Program-made: the position numbers and the translations under genes | The notes under the pieces: generated by a model | Told to the model about the DNA's origin: nothing | The model's database searches: none | The model's input: the letters and a program-made list of their open reading frames with translations, nothing else | Assembly: GCF_037265215.1 (NCBI RefSeq) | Contig: NZ_CP147737.1 | Location: 4,682,001-4,746,000 of the forward strand | Source: Xenorhabdus griffiniae | GTDB lineage: Bacteria; Pseudomonadota; Gammaproteobacteria; Enterobacterales; Enterobacteriaceae | DNA: 64,000 nucleotides | Direction of reading: 5' to 3' | Part shown: one piece after another, positions 10,234 through 18,417 of the stretch | Position numbering within the stretch: the first letter of the stretch is position 1 | Layout of the letters: every line of letters begins with the position of its first letter

Positions 10234-10704
10234 ATGTCAGAACAAAACAACACAGAAATGGCTTTCCAGATCCAGCGTATTTACACGAAAGATATTTCTT
10301 TCGAAGCACCAAAAGCCCCGCAGATTTTCCAGCAGGATTGGCAGCCGGAAGTTAAATTGGATCTGGACACTGCTTCCAATGAATTGGTTCAGGGAGTTTA
10401 TGAAGTTGTTCTGCGTGTTACCGTCACTGCGACACTGGAAGAAGAAACTGCGTTTCTGTGTGAAGTTCAGCAAGCGGGTATCTTCTCTATTGATGGTATT
10501 GAAGGAACCCAGCTGGCACATTGCTTAGGTGCATATTGCCCGAACATTCTGTTCCCATACGCCCGTGAGTGCATCACCAGCTTGGTAAGTCGTGGTACTT
10601 TCCCACAACTGAACCTGGCTCCTGTTAACTTTGATGCGCTGTTCATGAATTATCTGCAACAGCAGGCTGAATCTCAGCCTAATGAGGCTGAACAGGAAGC
10701 CTAA
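10234..10704 (+). CDS. secB: Protein-export chaperone SecB
   Basis: SecB is a tetrameric cytosolic chaperone that holds preproteins unfolded and delivers them to SecA. The 156-aa sequence matches the family along its length, with the characteristic [19 protein letters not shown] start, [11 protein letters not shown] and [10 protein letters not shown], and an acidic C-terminal tail. Its TAA overlaps the gpsA ATG by one base, so expression of the two is coupled. Confidence 0.98.
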   Translation: MSEQNNTEMAFQIQRIYTKDISFEAPKAPQIFQQDWQPEVKLDLDTASNELVQGVYEVVLRVTVTATLEEETAFLCEVQQAGIFSIDGIEGTQLAHCLGAYCPNILFPYARECITSLVSRGTFPQLNLAPVNFDALFMNYLQQQAESQPNEAEQEA

Positions 10705-11723
10705 TGAATACTGCTTCTATGACAGTGATCGGTGCCGGTTCATACGGCACCGCTTTAGCCATTACTTTGGCTCGCAATGGGCACGATGTTGTGCTTTGGG
10801 GGCATAACCCTGAGCACGTCAATGCGTTGCAACAGGCGCGTTGTAATCAGGCATTTTTACCGGATGTTTCTTTTCCTGATAGCTTACTGCTTGAGTCTGA
10901 CCTGAAAAGCGCTGTTTCAGCCAGCCACAATATCTTGGTCGTGGTTCCCAGCCATGTTTTCGGAGATGTCTTACAGCAGATAAAGCCACATTTACAACAG
11001 GATAGCCGCATTGTGTGGGCGACCAAGGGGCTTGAAGCGGAAACAGGGCGCTTATTACAAGATGTCGCTCGTGAGATATTAGGTGATGAAATCCCCTTGG
11101 CTGTAGTTTCTGGCCCGACATTCGCAAAAGAGCTAGCGGCTGGTTTACCAACAGCGATTGCGGTTTCTGCCACCACACCTGAGTTTGGTGAAGAACTACA
11201 ACAGTTTTTCCATTGCGGCAAAAGCTTTCGAGTCTACAAAAACCCAGATTTCATTGGGGTACAGCTCGGCGGGGCAATAAAGAATGTTATTGCAATTGGT
11301 GCAGGGATCTCTGATGGTATGGGATTTGGGGCTAATGCCCGTACAGCATTGATCACCCGCGGATTGGCGGAGATGAGCCGCCTTGGTGTGGCGTTGGGGG
11401 CTGATCCTTCGACATTTATGGGAATGGCTGGATTGGGTGATTTAGTTCTGACCTGTACCGATAACCAATCCCGTAACCGTCGTTTTGGCATGATGTTGGG
11501 AAAAGGTATCGGTGTTGATGAAGCACAGTGTCAGATCGGGCAAGTTGTTGAAGGATATCGCAATACCAAAGAAGTCCGTGCCTTGGCGGAACGAGTGGGT
11601 GTTGAAATGCCTATCACAGAGCAGATCTACCAGATACTATACTGCAATAAAGATGTGATTGAGGCTGCCCAAACATTGTTGGGAAGAGCGACAAGAGATG
11701 AGGGAGAAGGCTCTCACTCTTAA
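10704..11723 (+). CDS. gpsA: Glycerol-3-phosphate dehydrogenase [NAD(P)+]
   Basis: GpsA reduces dihydroxyacetone phosphate to sn-glycerol 3-phosphate for phospholipid synthesis. The 339-aa protein has the N-terminal dinucleotide fold [11 protein letters not shown], the [10 protein letters not shown] segment, the [14 protein letters not shown] stretch with the catalytic Lys, and the C-terminal [10 protein letters not shown] motif. The start overlaps the secB stop and cysE follows after 18 bp. Confidence 0.98.
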   Translation: MNTASMTVIGAGSYGTALAITLARNGHDVVLWGHNPEHVNALQQARCNQAFLPDVSFPDSLLLESDLKSAVSASHNILVVVPSHVFGDVLQQIKPHLQQDSRIVWATKGLEAETGRLLQDVAREILGDEIPLAVVSGPTFAKELAAGLPTAIAVSATTPEFGEELQQFFHCGKSFRVYKNPDFIGVQLGGAIKNVIAIGAGISDGMGFGANARTALITRGLAEMSRLGVALGADPSTFMGMAGLGDLVLTCTDNQSRNRRFGMMLGKGIGVDEAQCQIGQVVEGYRNTKEVRALAERVGVEMPITEQIYQILYCNKDVIEAAQTLLGRATRDEGEGSHS

Positions 11724-11741
11724 ATAAATGAGAACACTGAT

Positions 11742-12563
11742 ATGTCGCGAGCAGAACTGAACGAAGTCTGGAAAAATATAAAAAACGAGGCGAGGGCGCT
11801 GGCAGACTGTGAACCCATGTTAGCCAGTTTCTTTCACGCGACACTACTCAAGCATGAAAATCTTGGTAGTGCCTTGAGCTACATGCTGGCAAATAAGCTA
11901 GCATCACCGATTATGCCCCCTATTGAAGTCAGAGAAGTCGTTGAAAGTGCGTATCGCAGTGATCCTAAGATGATTGAATCGGCTGCACGTGATATCAAAG
12001 CTGTCCGACTGCGCGATCCGGCAGTAGATAAGTATTCGACATCATTACTCTATCTTAAAGGTTTCCATGCTCTGCAAGCCTACCGTATTGCTCACTGGCT
12101 ATGGAAAGAAAATCGCAAGGCATTGGCAGTCTATCTGCAAAACCAGATCTCAGTTTCTTTTGGTGTCGATATTCATCCCGCCGCCAGAATTGGCTGTGGC
12201 ATCATGCTTGACCATGCGACAGGTATTGTAATCGGTGAGACGGCGGTAGTTGAAAATGATGTTTCTATTCTGCAATCTGTAACTCTTGGGGGAACAGGTA
12301 AAACTAGCGGAGATCGTCATCCGAAAGTACGTGAAGGGGTGATGATTGGTGCGGGTTCCAAAATCCTCGGCAATATCGAAATTGGTCGAGGTGCAAAAAT
12401 TGGGGCAGGCTCAGTTGTATTAAGATCAGTTCCACCTCATACCACAGTGGCAGGTGTACCGGCGAGGATTGTGGGTAAACCGGAAAGTGAGAAGCCATCG
12501 CTGGATATGAACCAGCATTTTAATGGCATCAATAATGGATTTGAGAATGGGGATGGAATTTGA
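11742..12563 (+). CDS. cysE: Serine O-acetyltransferase
   Basis: CysE acetylates L-serine from acetyl-CoA, the committed step of cysteine synthesis, and is feedback-inhibited by cysteine. The 273-aa enzyme has an N-terminal helical domain and a C-terminal left-handed beta-helix of hexapeptide repeats. The conserved DIHPAARIGCGIMLDHATGIVIGETAVV stretch carries the catalytic His, and the Gly-rich GGTGKTSGDRHP loop follows. It is the last gene of the yibN-secB-gpsA-cysE run and is followed by a strong hairpin. Confidence 0.97.
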   Translation: MSRAELNEVWKNIKNEARALADCEPMLASFFHATLLKHENLGSALSYMLANKLASPIMPPIEVREVVESAYRSDPKMIESAARDIKAVRLRDPAVDKYSTSLLYLKGFHALQAYRIAHWLWKENRKALAVYLQNQISVSFGVDIHPAARIGCGIMLDHATGIVIGETAVVENDVSILQSVTLGGTGKTSGDRHPKVREGVMIGAGSKILGNIEIGRGAKIGAGSVVLRSVPPHTTVAGVPARIVGKPESEKPSLDMNQHFNGINNGFENGDGI

Positions 12564-12596
12564 AATTCTGTCTCTTTTCTTATGAGTATTAATAGA

Positions 12597-12633
12597 TAGG
12601 ACATTTAGCGTGGATTAGACGCTAAATGTCCTA
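12597..12633. terminator. Perfect 15-bp hairpin between convergent cysE and trmL
   Basis: Bases 12597-12611 (TAGGACATTTAGCGT) pair perfectly with 12619-12633 across a 7-base loop. It lies between the ends of cysE and trmL, so it could act as a bidirectional terminator. The U-tracts on either side are short. Confidence 0.7.
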
Positions 12634-12639
12634 TTAATC

Positions 12640-13143
12640 TTAATCCCGCAATAACGCACCTGGATAACCCAGCTGCCGCCATGCTTCGAACACAACCACT
12701 GCCACAGAATTGGACAGATTCATGCTACGACTATCTGGCAGCATAGGAATTCTGATTTTCTGTTCAGTTGGCATGTTATCTAACACATAAGATGGTAAGC
12801 CACGAGTTTCAGGGCCGAACATCAAATAATCACCATCACGATAACTCACACTACTGTGTGCTGGAGTGCCTTTTGTGGTTAAGGCAAATAGGCGCGCTCC
12901 AATAGGAGATTGTGAATTGACGGAACTGAGTCCTTCACTTTCCAGGAATGCATTGTAATCGTGGTGTTGTTTGATATTGGCAAACTCATGGTAGTCTAAC
13001 CCCGCACGACGCAAGCGTTTGTCGTCCCATGTAAAACCTAAAGGTTGAATGAGATGAAGCTGACAGCCTGTGTTGGCACACAGGCGGATGATGTTGCCTG
13101 TATTAGGCGGAATTTCTGGTTCGAATAGGACGATGTTTAGCAT
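12640..13143 (-). CDS. trmL: tRNA (cytidine(34)/uridine(34)-2'-O)-methyltransferase
   Basis: TrmL (YibK) is a SPOUT methyltransferase that methylates the wobble ribose of tRNA-Leu. The 167-aa protein has the knotted SPOUT core: [24 protein letters not shown] and [23 protein letters not shown]. Its ATG overlaps the stop codon of licC (13137-13143, ATGCTAA), so it is the last cistron of the phosphocholine/O-antigen run. In E. coli it sits next to cysE, so the surface-polysaccharide locus is inserted just upstream of it. Confidence 0.96.
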   Translation of the reverse strand: MLNIVLFEPEIPPNTGNIIRLCANTGCQLHLIQPLGFTWDDKRLRRAGLDYHEFANIKQHHDYNAFLESEGLSSVNSQSPIGARLFALTTKGTPAHSSVSYRDGDYLMFGPETRGLPSYVLDNMPTEQKIRIPMLPDSRSMNLSNSVAVVVFEAWRQLGYPGALLRD

Positions 13144-13832
13144 GGTTTAATTAAATTGTTACAGATGTAGTTGTAATTTTCTACAGTATCCATTTCTGCT
13201 GCGTGTGTTTTTTCTACTAAGAGTGTACCAACATCTATTTTGTCTAATAGGGATATTGGTATATTATCCCAATAAAGTTTACTATTTTTTAATGTATTAT
13301 GATCAAGATATTTAGGTAGTTCTTTTTTAATAAGAGCACATGCAGAAGTATTCCAGTAAGATATACCGAGAAGAGATGGTGCATTAGTGTTACTGACTTG
13401 CATGCTCTCAATTATGCCATGATTATTTAATATAGGAATCCATTCTTTATTAGAACTCTCTGGTCTTTCAATAACATAATAAGTGCTTTTTTTTAGTGAA
13501 ACTAAAATATTTTTTAACAATACAACATCAGCATCTATAACTATAGAATCATTAAAAAATCCAGAGGCTAATTTGAAAGATTGTATGCTATTGTAATCTG
13601 CATAATTTGGGTTATGAATCAAATTGCATTGATATTTGTCTCTTAGATAATCGAATAAATGAGCCATATGACCAGTAACTATATGAATCTCATTCACATT
13701 AACATCATTCAGATATTGTATGGTGCGTTCAATATTCGGTATTCCATTTATAGGAAGAAGAGCTTTATGGTTGTTTGTTGTCAGCTCTTTAAATCGAGAG
13801 CCTAAACCTGCAGCTAAAATTATTGCATTCAT
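13137..13832 (-). CDS. licC: LicC-like CTP:phosphocholine cytidylyltransferase
   Basis: LicC converts phosphocholine and CTP to CDP-choline, the donor for LicD. The 231-aa nucleotidyltransferase starts with [25 protein letters not shown] (residues 6-30), including the Gly-rich loop and Lys23. It has the metal-binding IDADVV at about 99-104 and an NSIQS segment where LicC proteins have the choline-site N-x-S motif. The frame overlaps licB by 4 bp upstream and trmL by 7 bp downstream. A generic sugar nucleotidyltransferase is the alternative, but the licDABC context argues for phosphocholine. Confidence 0.82.
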   Translation of the reverse strand: MNAIILAAGLGSRFKELTTNNHKALLPINGIPNIERTIQYLNDVNVNEIHIVTGHMAHLFDYLRDKYQCNLIHNPNYADYNSIQSFKLASGFFNDSIVIDADVVLLKNILVSLKKSTYYVIERPESSNKEWIPILNNHGIIESMQVSNTNAPSLLGISYWNTSACALIKKELPKYLDHNTLKNSKLYWDNIPISLLDKIDVGTLLVEKTHAAEMDTVENYNYICNNLIKPC

Positions 13833-14791
13833 TTGAGAGATAATCTTAATTTTTTTAGATCACGAGGGTTAACGACCGTTAGAAATGAACCTAAAGAAAC
13901 ACCTGAGCATATAAATAATAAATTTACAGATATGGGCTCGCCTATAATTAGATATGAAAAGAATATTGCCCATATAGAATAGGTTATATTTAGAGCCATC
14001 GCTCTGATCGGACGTAATTTTTCTATAGCACGATAATAAAAAAGGTAGGATGCTGTTGCAGCTAAAGAAGTTGTAAATAGTAAAGTAGATAATTTAATAT
14101 CTGAAAAAATATGTATTACTCCTGGAAAGGAGTGAATGAAGACTATGATAAGAATAAAGTAGCCCAAGGAAGATGATAATTGCCTTATAAAATAAGCAAT
14201 ATCCGAAGGAATGTTTTTATTCATGCCGTAAGAACTGATTACAACTTCGGCACCCCAGCCCAAAGCACATAAGAAAGCAAAAAGGAATCCTATTTCTCTT
14301 CCTCCAGAGATAACTTGAGTAGAGGCTGAATAACCTAAGGCCATTGTACATACTATGGCTAATAGTAAACCTAATAGTCCTATTTTATGGATTCTATCTT
14401 TAAGCAGACAAAACGATATTAAGGTGCCAATCGCTGGATATAATGCGGAAATGGTTGCAGTATATCCTATACCAATATTTTTTATTGCTAAAATATAAAA
14501 AGACATTCCCATAGGACCGCCAAATATAGCGGCTATAGAGATAATTAAGTTATTTTTTTCTTTGAAAATGGACAATATTGCTTTCTGATTTTTTTTGTAT
14601 AGTAAATAAAAAATCATATATACTAACGAAATTGAATCATTAAGAAATGCAATGATTATAGGAATAATAAAAAAAGAGGCAAGAGTATTATCTTTTAATA
14701 CTAAAGCTAAAAGAACTCCGCTTAATCCCCAGAAAATGCCAGATAATAACCCATGGAAATTAGCCCATAATTTTTGGTATTCATTAAGCAT
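13829..14791 (-). CDS. licB: LicB-like choline permease (EamA/DMT family)
   Basis: The 320-aa hydrophobic protein has about ten transmembrane helices in two EamA-type halves (first half ending near residue 150). LicB proteins import choline for surface phosphocholine synthesis in Haemophilus and relatives. The Gly-rich first helix LLSGIFWGLSGVLLALVL and the GYTATISALYPAIGTLISF stretch are typical of this DMT group. It overlaps licA (8 bp) and licC (4 bp), so it is translated as part of the same unit. Choline as substrate is inferred from the neighbours. Confidence 0.8.
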   Translation of the reverse strand: MLNEYQKLWANFHGLLSGIFWGLSGVLLALVLKDNTLASFFIIPIIIAFLNDSISLVYMIFYLLYKKNQKAILSIFKEKNNLIISIAAIFGGPMGMSFYILAIKNIGIGYTATISALYPAIGTLISFCLLKDRIHKIGLLGLLLAIVCTMALGYSASTQVISGGREIGFLFAFLCALGWGAEVVISSYGMNKNIPSDIAYFIRQLSSSLGYFILIIVFIHSFPGVIHIFSDIKLSTLLFTTSLAATASYLFYYRAIEKLRPIRAMALNITYSIWAIFFSYLIIGEPISVNLLFICSGVSLGSFLTVVNPRDLKKLRLSLK

Positions 14792-15584
14792 AATTTAACT
14801 TGTATGTTTGCATTGTTTTATAAGCACGCATAAGGCGATTGATGCCATAGTTGCCGAAATTTTCTCCATTTTCTTCTTTCACCATTGTCCATATTGTCCA
14901 GAGGACATCTTGTGTGAACTGGAATAAAAGTATTTTTTTCAATGTATTAGCGTCAATTTTTTCTTTAAAATAATTAGAAAGAAACTCTATCTGTTCCTCT
15001 GGTGAATAATTGCATTCTAAAAATAAAGCTGCAATATCAAACATTGGATCATTCATGCCCGAATATTCCCAGTCAATGATATAGATGTTATCATCAAATT
15101 TGAGTATATTTTCTGCAACTAAATCATTATGACAAGGACAACATTCTATGCCTAGTGTGTTTAGTATTTCCTCTGATTGAAGAAAAAATTGTATTACTTC
15201 TTCTTTTTGTTCAAAAGAGTAAGGAATTATTTTGTTTTTCAGTAGAGACCAATAATGATTGAATTCATTAAATACATTGAAATGATTATTGAATTTAAAA
15301 TCTGATTTATGTAATTCACTAAGTTTATGGCTAATTAATAATATGTTATCTTTAGATTTAGCTGTTTTAGGTGATAAAGCAGAGGAGTTTTTTATATATT
15401 TTGTTATTTTTATCCCTGTGTGATGATCGAAATAAAGAACATTAACATTAATTCCTAACGAAGACATCAATTCACTATTGGTCTTTTCGTTATATCTGTT
15501 TATAAAATTTTCTGTTGCTTTTCCGGGTATGCGTAAAACCATTTCTTTATTATCAATAAATATTAGATAGTTGGTATTTGTCAT
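14784..15584 (-). CDS. licA: LicA-like choline kinase (visible start truncates the N-lobe)
   Basis: LicA phosphorylates choline with ATP. The 266-aa frame shows the Brenner motif CHNDLVAENIL (151-161) and the metal-binding IDWEYSG (170-176) of choline/ethanolamine kinases, and VLRIPG of the N-lobe. The only ATG (15584) lies inside the conserved GGMTNxNYL nucleotide-loop motif: the codons just upstream (SLLGG) are in frame without a start, back to a TAG at 15624-15626. A one-base loss in the A8 run at 15616-15623 would join this frame to the upstream frame and give about 297 aa from a GTG at 15678. The allele may be phase-variable, translated from a weak start, or broken. Confidence 0.8.
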   Translation of the reverse strand: MTNTNYLIFIDNKEMVLRIPGKATENFINRYNEKTNSELMSSLGINVNVLYFDHHTGIKITKYIKNSSALSPKTAKSKDNILLISHKLSELHKSDFKFNNHFNVFNEFNHYWSLLKNKIIPYSFEQKEEVIQFFLQSEEILNTLGIECCPCHNDLVAENILKFDDNIYIIDWEYSGMNDPMFDIAALFLECNYSPEEQIEFLSNYFKEKIDANTLKKILLFQFTQDVLWTIWTMVKEENGENFGNYGINRLMRAYKTMQTYKLNYA

Positions 15585-15609
15585 ACCACCAAGCAGAGAA
15601 ATATTTATT

Positions 15610-15717
15610 TTATTGTTTTTTTTCTAAATTTAATATATTTCTAATTAGTTCATCTATATCTTTAGTGTTTTCAATCACGCAGTAAACTTCCCAGACTTCT
15701 TTGTTTTTGAAATTATA
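15610..15717 (-). pseudogene. Out-of-frame N-terminal segment of licA, or remnant of a LicC-LicA fusion
   Basis: The minus-strand frame from 15717 reads VWEVYCVIENTKDIDELI and onward to LNLEKKQ, then stops at TAA 15610-15612 immediately after the A8 tract (15616-15623). Removing one A joins it to the licA frame at NNKINISLLGGMTN, the expected N-lobe of choline kinase. The part before about residue 15 also resembles the tail of cytidylyltransferases, as in LicCA fusions known from Treponema. A possible GTG start at 15678 has GGGAAG about 9 bases upstream. Confidence 0.55.
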
Positions 15718-15825
15718 TCATACTTTAACAAGTAGAATAATTATTTTTTATTATCTTTAAGCCACTCCCTAAAGAAGTGGTTATTGAAATTTTTATTAAT
15801 AATTTTGATAAATAAGATTATTATG

Positions 15826-16533
15826 TTAATACAAATAGTATTTACCAACACCGATTGGTTTAGTATAAGAATATTTGTCAGGGATGTATTCAGTTTCTAT
15901 TACTGGTTTCATAAAGTCAGTTCCGTAGTAGTTGGTTAAATATTCTATAGTGTTTTTGGGTATAGAAAAAACTCTTCCTTGAAATTCAAAATCTGTTAGT
16001 TCAAATTGAGGACAATAATTTTGGAAGGTAATACATGTGCCTTCTTTGATATTATTATTCATTATAGGGTCGTCAAATTTTCCAAAATGATGACAAATCA
16101 TATGGTCATTTTGGGGTTGATAGAAAAATATATCAACTTGAACACCTTTGAAAGAATAAGTTAATTCAAGAGCTGTTATTCCATCTTTTTTTTCAAATTT
16201 CTTTATTTTTTTAAATCCTTTTTTTATTAGCGACGCTTCTACTTCACTAGAAAAATCTGATAAATACATACCAAAATCTAGATCATTATCATGTTCTATA
16301 AAATTATTTTCTCTTATGGCGCCAAGTAAAGTTCCCCAATCAAGCCAAAAATTTTTGTTAATGTCATTCATGGCTTCTTGGAACGCATATAATGCAGAAA
16401 GATTATATTTATGGTACCTTTTATTTCTTTTTACTTCTTTTTCATAAGTAAAAATAGATGGAATTAGAATATATCTAACATATCTAATATATGCATTTTT
16501 ATTTAAATATTCTTTTATTTCTTTAATTGCCAT
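15826..16533 (-). CDS. licD: LicD family phosphocholine transferase
   Basis: LicD proteins transfer phosphocholine from CDP-choline to a sugar of LPS or other glycans. The 235-aa protein has the family core WLDWGTLLGAIRENNFI (about 63-79) and HDNDLDFGMYLSDF (81-94), where the spaced Asp residues bind metal in the nucleotidyltransferase-like fold, and a conserved VQVDIFFY stretch. It is the first lic gene as transcribed, separated from licA by about 240 bp. Base composition is very AT-rich, like the rest of the cluster and unlike trmL. Confidence 0.88.
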   Translation of the reverse strand: MAIKEIKEYLNKNAYIRYVRYILIPSIFTYEKEVKRNKRYHKYNLSALYAFQEAMNDINKNFWLDWGTLLGAIRENNFIEHDNDLDFGMYLSDFSSEVEASLIKKGFKKIKKFEKKDGITALELTYSFKGVQVDIFFYQPQNDHMICHHFGKFDDPIMNNNIKEGTCITFQNYCPQFELTDFEFQGRVFSIPKNTIEYLTNYYGTDFMKPVIETEYIPDKYSYTKPIGVGKYYLY

Positions 16534-16725
16534 TTTTTAATGCCTATGTTTTTTGTGACTTGTTTGATAATTTGTGTGATTTTCCAATTTAATATATTTT
16601 TTTAAGAGAGAAGGGATGTGAAGTAGTTTTCAATTTGTGGCTGTAAATTGAAATAGTATTTTCTCATAGAAAAGGGAATAACATAAACTGTATTGATTTT
16701 ATCAGTAACGACCTCTGAAAATATT

Positions 16726-17841
16726 CTAAATAGCTGATCCTAATTGTGCTACATTTTTGCCATTCCATGCCCATTTCAGGGATAGGGTGATACCGTGCCC
16801 ATAAAATGCCTAACCTGCCTGAGAAGTTGCCACATATATCTGCAACTTGTGGTTGCGTGTGATCGTTTCATGTAAGGCGTGCCACCGTTTCTCAATCACA
16901 TTGACCCAAGACGAGTAAACCGGCTGGAATAACAATTTGAATTTAGAGTTATTCTTTAACCACAGTTGTGTCCGGCGGCTTTTGTGAATAATGTCGTTGT
17001 CCAGAATGATTGTAATGGTTTTCGCTCTCCGGTAATGGCGTTTTAGTTTTTCCAGCATGGCGATGAACAAATCGGAATTTTTCTGAGAGCCCGAGACATA
17101 AAGCACGTGGCTTGTCTTTGCGTGGAGTGCGCCTGCCAGATAATGTTTACCGTTGTTTCCCGGCGTCACCCCTTTTTTCTGTTGCCCTTTCAAGATCCAA
17201 TCGGCCCCGATTTTCGGGTTGAGATCAATATCTACCTCATCTTCATAGAAAACGGGGTTATCGCGGCTGCATATGGTTAGGGCTTCATTAATTTTTGCCA
17301 TTTTTTCTTCACAATGGGGATCACGAATATGAAGTGTGGGTCCTGCCCTGCGCTAGACAATGCCAATTTTAGGGAGCCAGCGCCTGACTGTAAAAGCTGC
17401 CACTGTGTTTTGAAAGAGCGAATTCAACGGGTCAGCCAGAAGTTCTGTACTCCATCGCCTGCATTTCCTGACAGGGAGACTTTTGGGTCTGCCTGCGGAG
17501 AGGCTGGCTAACGCGTCCATTCCGCCGTCGGTGAACCAATTCAGCAGCCGTCCAATAGAAGAACGGGCAGCCTCGGTAATCTCGCTGGTCTCGACAATCG
17601 TTTTTCCCGAATGCAGTAATAGCATCGTTATCAGCCGACGGGCATACCCTTTATCAGACGTCCGTTGGATTTCTTTTTGCATTCTACGTCGTTCGGGACG
17701 GGGTATTGGTGCTATGATAGACATGGCTCAGTCCTGTTAGTCATTTGTGATAGTTAGCAATTGATCAGATCGCTAAATTTGGACTGAGTTCCTTTCTTTC
17801 TTATTTTTTCAGTGATCTACCCTTAGAAACAGCTATTTAGT
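16726..17841 (-). mobile_element. IS630-family insertion sequence, decayed
   Basis: The ends are inverted repeats: CTAAATAGCTG at 16726-16736 is the exact reverse complement of 17831-17841, and the match continues with mismatches for several more bases (CTAA). The element is about 1.1 kb, the normal IS630 size, with TA at both ends inside the repeats. It separates licD from the wbaP-proximal part of the cluster and carries a broken transposase. Confidence 0.8.
16776..17724 (-). pseudogene. IS630-family transposase with one nonsense codon and one frameshift
   Basis: The protein reads from ATG 17724 through an N-terminal helix-turn-helix region to WLPKIGIV. It then meets TAG at 17353-17355 where the family has Trp, and continues in the same frame (RRAGPTLHIRDPH, VFYEDEVDI, ILDNDIIHKS, WVNVIEKRWHAL). 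The DDE residues are in YEDEVD, ILDND and VIEKRW. Near 16855 a frameshift separates the C-terminus, which resumes as RYMWQLLRQVRHFMG and ends at about 16776. The gene is almost certainly inactive. Confidence 0.85.
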
Positions 17842-18022
17842 TATCTCCATTGAGGTCAAAGCTGTTTTTGACATAATACTTATTACTGATTCTTATGGAA
17901 CTAAGAAAGTTAAAAAATTATTCCAAAATCAGTGTTGCAAAAACAGGTTGTGACAATAACTTATTGAATCATGTACAGTATGTCTATTTTCTATTTGAGA
18001 ACATTCAGATGGCAAAGATTGA

Positions 18023-18238
18023 ATGATCCGCAAGGGTTATCTACACAACGAATGCGATGAATTTCTGAACAGTGTTATCTGTCATGCGATTAAAAAGCGT
18101 AAGGTGTTCCCGTCAGATGAGTCCGTGAATAAAGTAATGTGGCTGGTCATCCAATCTGCGTCACAGATGGACCATGCTGTAATGGCAATGAGTCGTTTTA
18201 TTATCGAATTTGGTGGCTTTCTGGACAGTCACCTTTGA
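18023..18238 (+). pseudogene. C-terminal remnant of an IS256-family transposase
   Basis: The 71 codons match the end of IS256 (mutator-type) transposases: an AIKKRKVFPSDESVNKVMWLVIQ segment and the terminal AMSRFIIEFGGFLDSHL. The Trp-rich stretch normally between them is deleted and replaced by QMDHA. The rest of the transposase and the terminal repeats are missing. It sits between the wbaP terminator hairpin and the IS630 element and is only insertion debris. Confidence 0.65.
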
Positions 18239-18348
18239 GAAAAGGTATTTGCACAAATGCAATACAGGCTCGATACCGAAAACTCGTACACATCTACAGG
18301 CTGGTATAGCTTCTACCCAACTCCCATTTAAACAGTGGGTGAGGATTC

Positions 18349-18395
18349 GGTTATAGCTCCAATTTATTGATGATGAATAAATTGGAGCCATAACC
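18349..18395. terminator. 20-bp stem-loop downstream of wbaP
   Basis: Bases 18349-18368 (GGTTATAGCTCCAATTTATT) pair with 18376-18395 with a single mismatch across a 7-base loop. It begins 22 bp past the wbaP stop (minus strand). No long U-tract follows. It is either a transcription terminator ending the rml-to-wbaP part of the operon or the end of a lost mobile element. Confidence 0.6.
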
Positions 18396-18417
18396 TAAAA
18401 ACACGGAGATTATAGCC

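Noticed and set aside
13137..16533. Tetranucleotide repeats as in Haemophilus licA
   Set aside because: No CAAT-type or other short tandem repeat was seen in or before licA; only the A8 homopolymer is present.
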